Shown here: positions 41,641 through 52,400 of the stretch, piece by piece
Position numbering within the stretch: position 1 is the first letter of the stretch
Layout of the letters: each line of letters opens with the position of its first letter
DNA from: Penium margaritaceum
Lineage: Eukaryota > Streptophyta > Zygnematophyceae > Desmidiales > Peniaceae
Direction of reading: 5' to 3'
Length of the DNA: 64,000 bases
Assembly: GCA_023375785.1 (NCBI GenBank)
Contig: SZWC01003923.1
Coordinates: 119,323-183,322 of the forward strand
Program-made: the position numbers and the translations under genes
The notes under the pieces: generated by a model
Told to the model about the DNA's origin: nothing
The model's input: the letters and a program-made list of their open reading frames with translations, nothing else
Database searches by the model: none

Positions 41641-42204
41641 AACCTGTTTTAGGGAACTATCTTTAGCTTGTTCAACAACTTGACTGACGACAAGCAGATG
41701 ATAAAGTCGTCCAGGTATAGTGAAACTAGCATCAAGCCTTGCTCATCCTCCCGCACATAGACATTAGGGTCATTCTGGCAGTGCGTGAAGGTGAGCGCGG
41801 CCATGAAGGCATCCATCTCCATGTACCACATCCTTGGGGCCTGTTTCAGCTTATATAGTACTTTGACCAGTTTGCAAACCTTGCCCTCTATAGCTCTCAC
41901 TTTCTCGGGCACTTCCATCAACACTTCTTTATCTAGCTTCCCAAAGAGGAAAGCAGTCTTAACGTCCATCAAGTGGACGTCCAGATCTTTTGCAGCAGCA
42001 ATATCCAACATGGATGTGATGGAGGCAAAGGTGACGACAGGCACAAAGGTCTCCTCGTACTCTAAGCCTGCACTCTGGGAAAACCCCTTCACCAGAACTC
42101 TTGCCTTGTACTTGGCGATAGTACCATCCTGCTTGAACGTTTTCCGGAGTACCCACTTTGACCCCGCCACGTGCGCGTTTGGGAGCCTGTCTACCATAAC
42201 CCAT
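41641..42204 (-). pseudogene. S6 reverse transcriptase (split by element C)
   Basis: 182 codons open from 42197. MVDRLPNAHVAGSKWVLRKT, KYKARVLVKGFSQSAGLEYE, VHLMDVKTAFLFGKLDKEVL (catalytic Asp), LKQAPRMWYMEMDAFMAALT, and the active site reads SLYLDDFIICLSS, i.e. Y-L-D-D: both catalytic Asp are present. After KLLNKLKIVP the frame breaks. The N-terminal side is cut by element C just before VMVDRL; it resumes at 51886 as WKMVVEL. Confidence 0.87.
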
Positions 42205-42209
42205 GTTCC

Positions 42210-42542
42210 TGTTGGAACTTGAGGAGAGAGGGAGCCTTGGAGCAGCCAGTATGTGTGATTGGAAGGGCATCACTTGTGCTCAAGAATGGTTGTTCAGTCA
42301 CTCAAAATGATGGAGTACATATAGAGCTAGAGCTTGGGCAAGTCAGCCCTCTCACAAGCCACACCACTTAGCCATGGAGGCTAAGGCTCACACACTAGAG
42401 TCCATAATCTCACACAAGGGAGGAAATCAGCCTAGTAATCAGGCTGACCACTCACACACAACCTAGAGGGCTAGAGAATGCTCTCATGGCACACTCCTAG
42501 TGGTCACATAACCCACAAACCCATGGAGAATCGCCATGTGTC
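42210..42542 (-). repeat. Element C 3' LTR, first part
   Basis: TGTTGGAACTTGAGG to CGCCATGTGTC, where an N run starts. The last 190 bases (42353-42542) are repeated identically at 44888-45077. Confidence 0.92.
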
Positions 42543-43524
42543 NNNNNNNNNNNNNNNNNNNNNNNNNNNNNNNNNNNNNNNNNNNNNNNNNNNNNNNNNN
42601 NNNNNNNNNNNNNNNNNNNNNNNNNNNNNNNNNNNNNNNNNNNNNNNNNNNNNNNNNNNNNNNNNNNNNNNNNNNNNNNNNNNNNNNNNNNNNNNNNNNN
42701 NNNNNNNNNNNNNNNNNNNNNNNNNNNNNNNNNNNNNNNNNNNNNNNNNNNNNNNNNNNNNNNNNNNNNNNNNNNNNNNNNNNNNNNNNNNNNNNNNNNN
42801 NNNNNNNNNNNNNNNNNNNNNNNNNNNNNNNNNNNNNNNNNNNNNNNNNNNNNNNNNNNNNNNNNNNNNNNNNNNNNNNNNNNNNNNNNNNNNNNNNNNN
42901 NNNNNNNNNNNNNNNNNNNNNNNNNNNNNNNNNNNNNNNNNNNNNNNNNNNNNNNNNNNNNNNNNNNNNNNNNNNNNNNNNNNNNNNNNNNNNNNNNNNN
43001 NNNNNNNNNNNNNNNNNNNNNNNNNNNNNNNNNNNNNNNNNNNNNNNNNNNNNNNNNNNNNNNNNNNNNNNNNNNNNNNNNNNNNNNNNNNNNNNNNNNN
43101 NNNNNNNNNNNNNNNNNNNNNNNNNNNNNNNNNNNNNNNNNNNNNNNNNNNNNNNNNNNNNNNNNNNNNNNNNNNNNNNNNNNNNNNNNNNNNNNNNNNN
43201 NNNNNNNNNNNNNNNNNNNNNNNNNNNNNNNNNNNNNNNNNNNNNNNNNNNNNNNNNNNNNNNNNNNNNNNNNNNNNNNNNNNNNNNNNNNNNNNNNNNN
43301 NNNNNNNNNNNNNNNNNNNNNNNNNNNNNNNNNNNNNNNNNNNNNNNNNNNNNNNNNNNNNNNNNNNNNNNNNNNNNNNNNNNNNNNNNNNNNNNNNNNN
43401 NNNNNNNNNNNNNNNNNNNNNNNNNNNNNNNNNNNNNNNNNNNNNNNNNNNNNNNNNNNNNNNNNNNNNNNNNNNNNNNNNNNNNNNNNNNNNNNNNNNN
43501 NNNNNNNNNNNNNNNNNNNNNNNN
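42543..43524. other. Assembly gap (982 N)
   Basis: N run inside the element C 3' LTR. Sequence on the far side is not the next genomic piece but a redundant contig (43525-44886); see that entry. Confidence 0.95.
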
Positions 43525-44886
43525 TGCCGTAGTCAGAGTGGGCTGAGTCCACATGCCTTCATACAGAACTGCTGCTTCTCTCGGGCCACTGGCTTGGTGC
43601 AGAAATCAGTGACCTGCTTGCTGGTTGGAGTAAACTCCAGCTTGATAGCACCCTCCTGCACCATGTGCCTGATGAAATGATATGCGATGTCAATGTGCTT
43701 GGTGCGTGCATGGTGCTCAGGATTCTTGGCAAGTGTGATTGCACTCTGGTTGTCGACGCGCACAGGAACTGGAACTGCTGGACTCCCACTCATCTCTGCC
43801 ATGAGACATTCGAGCCAAATTGCTTCCCTGGCTCCAAAGCTGAGAGATACGTACTCAACTTCTGTACTCGAGGTGGCCACGACCACCTGCCGCTTGCTGC
43901 ACCAGCTGATGGCTCCACCACTCATGAGGAACACATGTCCAGAGATGGACCTGCGGTCCTCGGCGTTTGAAGTCCAATCTGCGTCTATGTAGCCAATGAT
44001 GCTGTTGTCATTGCTGTTGTAGGTGATGCCAATGTTGATGGTTCCAGCAAGGTAGCAGAAGATCCGCTTCACTGCCTTCTGGTGCTCCGGTCCGGGATTA
44101 GCCATGTGCTGGCTCACAGCGCTCACAGCCTGTGCGAGGTCCGGCCTGGTTGCGACCATCAAGTACATGAAACTGCCGACAGCGCTCTGGTACTTCTGTC
44201 GCTCAGCTGCATTTGCTTCTCCATTGAAGCTCACGAGGTACTGCCGCGTCTCCAGAGGCGTGCCGATGGGTTTTGCCTCTGCCATGCCAAACCCCAGCAA
44301 AACATCCTCACAGTTGCGGCTCTGCTGTAGCAAGAGATAGCGTGACTTGCGGTCACGCGTGATCTGGATACCGAGGATGTATGATGCCTCCCCGAGATCA
44401 AACATCTGGAAGCGCTCCTGCATGGCTTCCTTGAACTCCTACAGTGCAGACATGCTGTTGGAAAGGAGGAGCATGTCATCCACATAGACAATGATGATGA
44501 GGATCTCATGCTCATGCTGCCAGCGATACACGCTATAGTCACACTCACTACGCTCAAACCTCATGCACTGCAACGCTGCATCCAACTTTTGGTTCCAAGC
44601 ACGCGACGCTTGCTTCAGGCCGTACAACGACTTCTGCAACTTGCAGACCAGGTGCTCCTGGCCATCCATGACGAACCCCTCCGGCTGGTCCATGTAGATC
44701 TCGTCCTCCAAGTCACCATTCAAGAATGCCGTCTTAACATCCATGTGGAGAGCCTCGAAGTCCTAAGCTGCTGCATAAGAGGAGAGCGTGTGCAGAGAGG
44801 CAAACTTTGCAAGACGGGCAAAAGTTTCTGTGTAGTCGATACCCTCATGCTGCGAGTAGCCCTTGGCGACCAGCCTCGCCTTGTAC
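43525..44886 (-). other. Redundant contig, copy of 45494-46855
   Basis: 1362 bases of element C RNase H and RT that match 45494-46855 without a difference I could find, over exactly the same length. It contains the same stop codons (for example before EFKEAMQERF). Bounded by the N run and by the single n at 44887. It is a small contig fully contained in the next one and was placed in the scaffold twice. It should not be counted as a second gene copy. Confidence 0.92.
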
Positions 44887-44887
44887 N

Positions 44888-45482
44888 CACAAGCCACACC
44901 ACTTAGCCATGGAGGCTAAGGCTCACACACTAGAGTCCATAATCTCACACAAGGGAGGAAATCAGCCTAGTAATCAGGCTGACCACTCACACACAACCTA
45001 GAGGGCTAGAGAATGCTCTCATGGCACACTCCTAGTGGTCACATAACCCACAAACCCATGGAGAATCGCCATGTGTCTATGGCTAGCACACAAGGATCTC
45101 ACCTCACCTAAAAAGTAAGGAGAGGTACCTTTATCCTAGTCAGCACACTCTTACAAGGCAATCCTAAAACCAAGGACCTTTTTTTATATTTCTCCCATCA
45201 GATCTTGACCCTCGACCTCTTGCCTTTTTCTTTTCTCAGGCTAAGGCATGGAGCCATCGCCCATGGTCACCCGGATATCGACGGTCGATGACCCCGGAAA
45301 CTACAAAAATTCATATCTCCCAATCCGACCGTTGGATCGGCCTCAAACTTGGACCGTAGACATTTTGCCACTTGATCTTTCTCATGGTGAAGTTGGATTG
45401 ACGATCGGAGCAAGCATCTGGTACTTGCCTGGAACTTGCTCTTGTGGACCTGAGACTGAGCCGGATGGCTCCTTTCCCAACA
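44888..45482 (-). repeat. Element C 3' LTR, remainder (first 190 bp redundant)
   Basis: 44888-45077 repeats 42353-42542; 45078-45482 is the rest of the LTR to CCTTTCCCAACA. The following 45483-45497 reads in sense as the purine-rich polypurine tract GCAAAGTGGGAGAT. Confidence 0.92.
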
Positions 45483-45493
45483 ATCTCCCACTT

Positions 45494-46392
45494 TGCCGTA
45501 GTCAGAGTGGGCTGAGTCCACATGCCTTCATACAGAACTGCTGCTTCTCTCGGGCCACTGGCTTGGTGCAGAAATCAGTGACCTGCTTGCTGGTTGGAGT
45601 AAACTCCAGCTTGATAGCACCCTCCTGCACCATGTGCCTGATGAAATGATATGCGATGTCAATGTGCTTGGTGCGTGCATGGTGCTCAGGATTCTTGGCA
45701 AGTGTGATTGCACTCTGGTTGTCGACGCGCACAGGAACTGGAACTGCTGGACTCCCACTCATCTCTGCCATGAGACATTCGAGCCAAATTGCTTCCCTGG
45801 CTCCAAAGCTGAGAGATACGTACTCAACTTCTGTACTCGAGGTGGCCACGACCACCTGCCGCTTGCTGCACCAGCTGATGGCTCCACCACTCATGAGGAA
45901 CACATGTCCAGAGATGGACCTGCGGTCCTCGGCGTTTGAAGTCCAATCTGCGTCTATGTAGCCAATGATGCTGTTGTCATTGCTGTTGTAGGTGATGCCA
46001 ATGTTGATGGTTCCAGCAAGGTAGCAGAAGATCCGCTTCACTGCCTTCTGGTGCTCCGGTCCGGGATTAGCCATGTGCTGGCTCACAGCGCTCACAGCCT
46101 GTGCGAGGTCCGGCCTGGTTGCGACCATCAAGTACATGAAACTGCCGACAGCGCTCTGGTACTTCTGTCGCTCAGCTGCATTTGCTTCTCCATTGAAGCT
46201 CACGAGGTACTGCCGCGTCTCCAGAGGCGTGCCGATGGGTTTTGCCTCTGCCATGCCAAACCCCAGCAAAACATCCTCACAGTTGCGGCTCTGCTGTAGC
46301 AAGAGATAGCGTGACTTGCGGTCACGCGTGATCTGGATACCGAGGATGTATGATGCCTCCCCGAGATCAAACATCTGGAAGCGCTCCTGCAT
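45494..46392 (-). pseudogene. Element C RNase H
   Basis: 296 codons open from 46392. MQERFQMFDLGEASYILGIQ, QSAVGSFMYLMVATRPDLAQ, and RNase H with GYIDADWTSNAEDRRSISGH (Asp), SSTEVEYVSLSFGAREAIWL (Glu), RVDNQSAITLAKNPEHHART (Asp) and KQVTDFCTKPVAREK. All catalytic residues of this domain are present. Its only obvious fault is separation from RT by a TAG at the codon that is Gln in LQEFKEAMQ, a CAG to TAG change. Confidence 0.9.
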
Positions 46393-46995
46393 GGCTTCCT
46401 TGAACTCCTACAGTGCAGACATGCTGTTGGAAAGGAGGAGCATGTCATCCACATAGACAATGATGATGAGGATCTCATGCTCATGCTGCCAGCGATACAC
46501 GCTATAGTCACACTCACTACGCTCAAACCTCATGCACTGCAACGCTGCATCCAACTTTTGGTTCCAAGCACGCGACGCTTGCTTCAGGCCGTACAACGAC
46601 TTCTGCAACTTGCAGACCAGGTGCTCCTGGCCATCCATGACGAACCCCTCCGGCTGGTCCATGTAGATCTCGTCCTCCAAGTCACCATTCAAGAATGCCG
46701 TCTTAACATCCATGTGGAGAGCCTCGAAGTCCTAAGCTGCTGCATAAGAGGAGAGCGTGTGCAGAGAGGCAAACTTTGCAAGACGGGCAAAAGTTTCTGT
46801 GTAGTCGATACCCTCATGCTGCGAGTAGCCCTTGGCGACCAGCCTCGCCTTGTACTTTTCTAGGTTACCATCTGCTCTTCACTTCTTCTTGAACACCCAC
46901 TTGCACTTGATCACCTTACGTCCTGGTGGACGCTCAGTCAGCTCCCCCGTGCCGTTGTCCAGCTACAACTGTATCTCCTGCTGCACGGCTTGCGC
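46393..46995 (-). pseudogene. Element C reverse transcriptase
   Basis: 46713-46408: MDVKTAFLNGDLEDEIYMDQ (catalytic Asp), LYGLKQASRAWNQKLDAALQ, and the active site IIIVYVDDMLLLSNSM with YVDD intact. Upstream, 46730-46995 is the N-terminal part (KWVFKKK, LVAKGYSQHEGIDYTET) interrupted by a TAG in AAA*DFEAL and by stops at 46880-46970. Confidence 0.87.
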
Positions 46996-48180
46996 CTAAT
47001 CTGCTGCATCCGATGTAGCCATGGCCTCCTTGTATGATGTTGGCTCATCTGAATCTGCTGCAACTGCGACGTTCATCTGTTCTGGTTTCCGCAGCATCCA
47101 CAAATGGCCGCGCTCACCAGGCTTGTAACCCACCCTAAGAGGGTACCTGCGACCTGGTGCTGGAGCGTTAGCGGGCGGCTGGCGCGGTGCTGCTGGCACA
47201 ACTGCTGCCGCTGATGGTGCTACATCTCCCTCCTCTGCTTCTGCCGATGAGGCTGCTATATCTGCAACATCAGACATGGGAGAGTGGAGTGATTCTCCCA
47301 CTGTCACAGTAGAGGAAGGAGCTGGAGAAACTTGGTCAGGAAGAATTTCAGCTCCCACTCTCTCGTGAGCTGCTGATTCTGCTACCTCTTCACACACGAT
47401 GTTGGTGCCGATGACGTTGCTCTCGTTGAAGACGACATCCCTGGAGATGATGACGTGGCCTGTATTCCTCTCGTAGAGGCGATACGCCTTGCTTGCCACG
47501 TCGTAGCCAATCATTAGCATTTGGGCACTCTTTGCGTCCCACTTTTGTCGCTTCTCCTTTGGCACGTGCATGTGCGCCAAGCTCCCAAACACGCGAAGAT
47601 GACCTACGCTTGGCTTATTGCCGAACCACGCCTCGTACGGCGTCATCTGCTCCACCGCCTTAGTTGGACTGCGGTTCTTGATGTAGAATGCAGTGCTCAC
47701 GGCTTCAGCCCACAACTCGTAGGTCAGTCGAGCCGCGTGCAGCATGGAGCGCGCCGACTCCACAATGGTATAGTTGGCGTGTTCTGCTACACCGTTCTGC
47801 TGCGGCGAGTACGGCGCGGTACGCTGCGCCTTGATGCCAGTTGCTGCGAGGTAATCCTGGAATTCCTTGCTCAGGTACTCTCCACCGCGGTCGGTACACA
47901 ACGCCTTGATCTTCTTGCCAGATTGGTTCTCCACCATGGCCTTGAACTCCTTGGACCTGTCAGCGCACTGGTCCTTGGAGGAAAGGAAGTACACAGCAGT
48001 GTAACGGCTGAAATGATCAATGAAGGTGAGAAAATACCTAGAGCCTCCAAAGCTCTGGGTCTGCATCGGTCCGCACAAGTCCGTGTGGACCAGCTCCAAC
48101 ACCTCTTTCGCACGCTCCCCTCCTCAAGAGAATGCCTCGTAGTGTTGCTTCCCCTCCAAACATCCGATGCATAACAGCTG
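46996..48180 (-). pseudogene. Element C integrase (catalytic triad intact)
   Basis: 368 codons open from 48102 to 46996. LVHTDLCGP (Asp), [36 protein letters not shown] (Asp), YSPQQNGVAEHANYTIVESA (Glu, 35 residues after the second Asp): a complete DD35E triad. The C-terminal part has YEAWFGNKPSVGHLRVFGSL and the linker ends in YPLRVGYKPGERGHLWML. The zinc domain is upstream at 48419-48540 and again at 48920-49071. The best integrase of the K family here; upstream repeats disrupt its N-terminus. Confidence 0.88.
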
Positions 48181-48418
48181 NGAACTCCTTGGACCTGTCA
48201 GCGCACTGGTCCTTGGAGGAAAGGAAGTACACAGCAGTGTAACGGCTGAAATGATCAATGAAGGTGAGAAAATACCTAGAGCCTCCAAAGCTCTGGGTCT
48301 GCATCGGTCCGCACAAGTCCGTGTGGACCAGCTCCAACACCTCTTTCGCACGCTCCCCTCCTCAAGAGAATGCCTCGTAGTGTTGCTTCCCCTCCAAACA
48401 TCCGATGCATAACAGCTG
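48181..48418 (-). repeat. 237-bp repeat after single n
   Basis: 48182-48418 is the same as 47944-48180 as far as I can compare, with n at 48181. It repeats the integrase segment from CIGCLEGKQHYEAF to the KEFK motif. Contig-end overlap, not a biological duplication. Confidence 0.9.
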
Positions 48419-49080
48419 CTCAAAGTTACAGATGGTAGGCAGGTCACGCACCATCTGCTTTGCTTGAAGCTGCTACAAGGCACGCATGCCAATGTGGCCG
48501 TAGCGCGCATGCCAGATCTCGCCATCTGTCGCCTGCACCACTGCTGGAAGACTCTGTTCACGCGAGATCTTGGTCTTGAAATCATCAATGAAGGTGAGAA
48601 AATACCTAGAGCCTCCAAAGCTCTGGGTCTGCATCGGTCCGACATGTCAGACTTCGCCATGAAGAGGCGGTCGCGCACCTCCTTGGCAACGTTCATGTAG
48701 CCAAAATGGCGCACGCCAGTCAAAGCACTGGTCCTTGGAGGAAAGGAAGTACACAGTAGTGTAACGGCTGAAATCGTCAATGAAGGTGAGAAAATACCTA
48801 GAGCATCCAAAGGTTTAGGTCTGTATCGGTCTGCACAAGTCCGTATGGACCAGCTCCAACTCCTCTTTTCCACGCTCCCCTGCTCCAGAGAACGCCTCGC
48901 GGTGTTGCTTCCCCTCAAAACATCCAATGCATAACTGCATTTCAAAGTTAGAGATGGTAGGCAGGTCATGCACCATCTGCTTTGCATGAAGCTGCTGCAA
49001 GGCGCGCATGCCAATGTTGCCGTAGCGCGCATGCCAGATCTCGCCATCTGTCGCCTGCACCACTGCTGCAAGACACTGTT
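48419..49080 (-). pseudogene. Scrambled integrase N-terminus of element C
   Basis: Plus-strand order: 48419-48570 zinc domain; 48575-48640 a second copy of the FIDD/GGSRYF segment; 48641-48716 a piece of the gag-protease boundary (DMSDFAMKRRSR region, normally at 49480-49550); 48717-49080 a second copy of the segment from the first Asp region to the zinc domain. The joins show only 2-3 bases of shared sequence. A mosaic of duplicated pieces within about 500 bp; cDNA template switching or a chimeric contig could explain it. Confidence 0.8.
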
Positions 49081-49552
49081 CTTACGGGATCTTAGTCTCC
49101 CCTAGCAGGCGGTACATGTCGCCTTCCTTCATCGACTTGGCCAACTCCTCTCCTGTTTCCTTGTTGAGGATGTAGCCATAGTCATCATCAAAGACAACGC
49201 GCACTCCTGTGTTGGTGAGAGAGGATACTGAGAGAAGGTTGAACGCAGCATCAGGCACATACAGCACGCCATGGAAAACTCCCACTTCAATGCCACGCGA
49301 GGTCTCCAACCACATCTCCACAATCCCAATACCCTCAGCATACACCACCCGATCATCACCCAAAGCAATCGGCCGAGGAGGAATGGAGAGCAGCTGTGTG
49401 AACCACTCCTTGTGGTGCGTCAGACTCTTGGTACACCCCGAGTCCTTGTACCACGCCAGATCCGCCTTTTCCTTCTGCGACATGTCAGACTTCGCCATGA
49501 AGAGGCGGTCGCGCACCTCCTTGGCGATGTTCATGTTGCCAAAATGGCGCAC
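49081..49552 (-). pseudogene. Element C protease
   Basis: 156 codons open. RHFGNMNIAKEVRDRLFMAK, then ADLAWYKDSGCTKSLTHHKE with the Asp-Ser-Gly active site, ALGDDRVVYAEGIGIVEMWL, YVPDAAFNLLSVSSLTNTGV and GDMYRLLGETKIP before a stop. All of the recognisable protease motifs are kept. Confidence 0.87.
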
Positions 49553-50500
49553 GCTAGTATGGTTCTACTGCTGCTGCTGCTGCTGGTGCTGCCGTTGTTG
49601 TGACTGCTGCTGCTGTTGCTGTGGAGATTGCTGCTTTTGCTGCTACTGCTGCTGCTCCTTCTGGTCCCTCTTAAACTTGAAGCACTCTTTCTAGTAGTAC
49701 CCCTCTTTTTGGCAATAGTGGCACTTGCCCTTCTTCTTGCCTCTCTGCTGCCCGGACTGCTGCTGCTGCTGGTTGCCTGAGCCCATGGCCATGAAAGCTA
49801 CTTCACTGCTCCTGCTGCCGCCATTGCGCTTTGCTGCATTGTGACACAGTTCCGCCTGCACCAAGTACGTGCAGGTGAAGTCGAGGTCGGGAGTCGGCTG
49901 GCACTCCAACGTCTCTCGCACCGTGTCGTAGCTGGTTGGGAGTCCCCTCAGTAAGAGGAGAATGAAGCGCATCCCTTCCACAGGATTGCCAGCCGCTTTC
50001 AACTGTTTCGCCAGCTCCTTTGCCCTGTCCAGATACGCCTCCATCCCTTCACCACCCTGCATTTTTAGCGCCATCATCTTTTCCTCTAAAAGCATGAGGA
50101 ATGCATGATCCTTGCTCTCATACTTCTTGCACAACGTGTCCCACCCCTCCTTTGCAGTAGCATTGTCACTTACGTACTGAAGATGCGGGTTGGAGATGGT
50201 GTTGACAAGCAACCTGTAGGCCTGCCTGTCCTTCTTCTTCCACTCCTCATATGCCGCTGGTACAACTGCAGAAGAACCTGCATCAGCTGCACCCTTTTGC
50301 GGCGTCTTCCCCGCCACCACCTGCGCTGCGGTGATGCCTTTTGCTTGTGGAACTGGAGCCGGCTTGTCGCCGCTCACCACCTCCCACAAGCCCCTCTCCT
50401 CCAAAAGGAGGCGGGTACGGATCTTCCAAAACGTGAAGTTGGCGCGTCCCTCCAGCCTCTCCAAAGGCTGGGCTGCTGTCACAATGCCAGCGGCTGCCAT
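49553..50500 (-). pseudogene. Element C gag (poly-Gln type)
   Basis: Start ATG at 50500 (MAAAGIVTAAQPLERLEGRA). 269 codons open to 49691: FTFWKIRTRLLLEERGLWEV, AYRLLVNTISNPHLQYVSDN, KEGWDTLCKKYESKDHAFLM, RFILLLLRGLPTSYDTVRET, then NQQQQQSGQQRGKKKGKCHY and the zinc knuckle CHYCQKEGYY*KEC, where the His ligand has become Tyr and Gln a TAG stop (both C-to-T type changes). After the stop a further Gln tract (49566-49670) and two stops. Longest gag frame in the window. Confidence 0.9.
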
Positions 50501-51147
50501 TTTGAGCCTTGGTGATGCTCAGCGCTGCCCTTGGATGGCGGCGCTATCCCTGCTTCTGCTGCTGCTTCTGCCAGAAATCTGTCTGACAGAAATTGGACTG
50601 TAGATGCCAGCAGACTGGGAATTTTGAAAAACTGAGCCCACCACTGGAAAAATCAGCTCAAAACCTTTCAGACTGACACATAAAACAGGGTCATCAACAG
50701 GGGATTTCAAAAGGTATGCCCTCTTGAAAACAGGGTATGCTTCTTCTCCTACTCCAACTCAGACCAGCCAGTTTGTAAACGGCGTTTCTCCCAAACGAAT
50801 CAATGGAATGCAAATATTTCTGCACCAATCAAAAGCTTAGGAAAAATAATACAATTCACATGTGCCACTTTTTAAATTTGACAAAGAAACGTGAGAGTTA
50901 CGGTCATCACAAGGCGACAGTCTTACTCATAGAGAAAAGTGTAGCCCAGGCCGACCTCGTTTTGAGCATAACTCTCAATCCGACCGTTGGATCGTTCCGA
51001 TCTTGGGCTTGTTGGAAACTTTGTCTCTTGAACTTGAAGATCTTGTGGTCAATCGTCAAATCTGGTAAATGTTTCACCCCAATCCGTCACTCTCAAAGTG
51101 ACGGCCTGTGCTGGCTGGAAGTGACAGAACTTGGCTCTGACACCAAA
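50501..51147 (-). promoter_or_regulatory. Element C leader and primer-binding site
   Basis: At 51133-51145 the sense strand reads TGGTGTCAGAGCC, 12/13 matching the complement of the 3' end of plant initiator tRNA-Met; two bases separate it from the LTR. The leader of about 630 bases has no open frame and is conserved with B, K4 and K5. Confidence 0.87.
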
Positions 51148-51885
51148 TATTGGAACTTGAGGAGAGAGGGAGCCGTGGAGCAGCGAGCATGTGTGATTGG
51201 AAGGGCATCACTTGTGCTCAAGAATGGTTATTCAATCACTCAAAATGATGGAGTACATATAGAGCTAGAGCTTGGGCAAGTCAGCCCTCTCACAAGCCAC
51301 ACCACTTAGCCATGGAGGCTAAGGCTCACACATTAGAGTCCATAATCTCACACAAGGGAGGAAATCAGCCTAGTAATAAGGCTGACCACTCACACACAAC
51401 CTAGAGAGCTAGAGAATGCTCTCATGGCACACTCCTAGTGGTCACATAACCCACAAACCCATGGAGAATCGCCATGTGTCTATGGCTAGCACACAAGGAT
51501 CTCGCCTCACCTAAAACGTAAGGAGAGGTATCTTTATCCTATTCAGCACACTCTGACAAGGCAATCCTGAGACCAAGGACCTTTTTGGATATTTCTCCCA
51601 TCAGGTCTTGACCCTAGACCTCTTGCCTTTTTCTTTTCTCAGGCTAAGGCATGGAGCCATCGCCCATGGTCACCCAGATATCGACGGTCGATGACCCCGG
51701 AAACTACGAGAATTCATATCTACCAATCCGCCTGTTGGATCGGCCTCAAACTTGGACCGTAGACATTTTGCCACCTGATCTTTCCAATGGTGAAGTGGGA
51801 TTGACGATCGGAGCAGGCATTTGGTACTTTCCTGGAACTTGCTCCTGTGGACCTGAAACTGAGCTGGATGGCTCCTTTCCAAAGA
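51148..51885 (-). repeat. Element C 5' LTR
   Basis: 738 bp, TATTGGAACTTGAGG to TTTCCAAAGA on the plus strand (ends eroded from TGTTGG and CCAACA). Its sense strand has a TATA-like CTCTATATGTAC at about 51251-51262. Next to it is the second GTTCC. Confidence 0.9.
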
Positions 51886-52400
51886 GTTCCACTACCATCT
51901 TCCACTTGGCCGCATCTGGCATGCTCATAGCCTCTATTATGGTCACAGGCTCTCCCTGAACCAAGCATGACCAGCTAAGTCCGGTCCATTCCGCACTCCT
52001 AGCATTTTACTTGGACGGAGGTTTCTTTTTGCGCGTACTACGCCGGAGTATTGCTGGTGGTGCTTAAAGGCTTAGTTGCTTTTGTTGCTCTCACGTTGCC
52101 AATGATCCACTCTTTGAGGAAGAGCCACCGGCCTCAGAGTTTGACTTTGAGGCTACGGATGACTCAGACACAATGTCAGAGTTTGTTGCTGTGTCAGCTA
52201 GCACGACCACATTCCTTGTAGCACCACTCTTCACAGGCACCATCTGCTAGTTTTGAGGTGCCTGATCACCTGACTCGAGCAACACAACACACTCTCTCAA
52301 TTTGGGAGCAAGCATGGACAGGGTCTAGCGACTCTCCCTTGCCGAGTGTTCTTTCATCATACTTGACATCTCCGCTCCTAGTGAGCCTTCTAGGCGCTTC
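51886..52400 (-). pseudogene. S6 RT start and integrase/RT linker
   Basis: Resumes the S6 polyprotein: AMSMPDAAKWKMVVEL just upstream of the insertion point, preceded by WSCLVQGEPVTIIEA. 52000-52300 is the Ser-rich acidic linker in broken frames. Confidence 0.8.

Larger units (their letters stand above)
42210..51885 (-). mobile_element. Element C: K-family Copia retrotransposon
   Basis: Minus-strand element with a perfect 5-bp duplication GTTCC (42205-42209 and 51886-51890). The 5' LTR is 738 bp (51148-51885). The 3' LTR also becomes exactly 738 bp (42210-42542 plus 45078-45482) if the redundant scaffold stretch 42543-45077 is dropped. After removing this and the 238-base repeat at 48181 the element is about 6.9 kb. 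The gag, protease and integrase are largely open, and it is better preserved than B and K3. Confidence 0.92.

Noticed and set aside
42478-43680. Open frames of 330-400 codons across 42.5-43.7 kb
   Set aside because: They run through the 982-N gap and have no coding content of their own; the flanks are LTR sequence.
43525-44886. Second RNase H/RT gene copy in tandem with 45494-46855
   Set aside because: The copy is identical over 1362 bases and is explained by a contained contig; LTR length restores only if it is removed.
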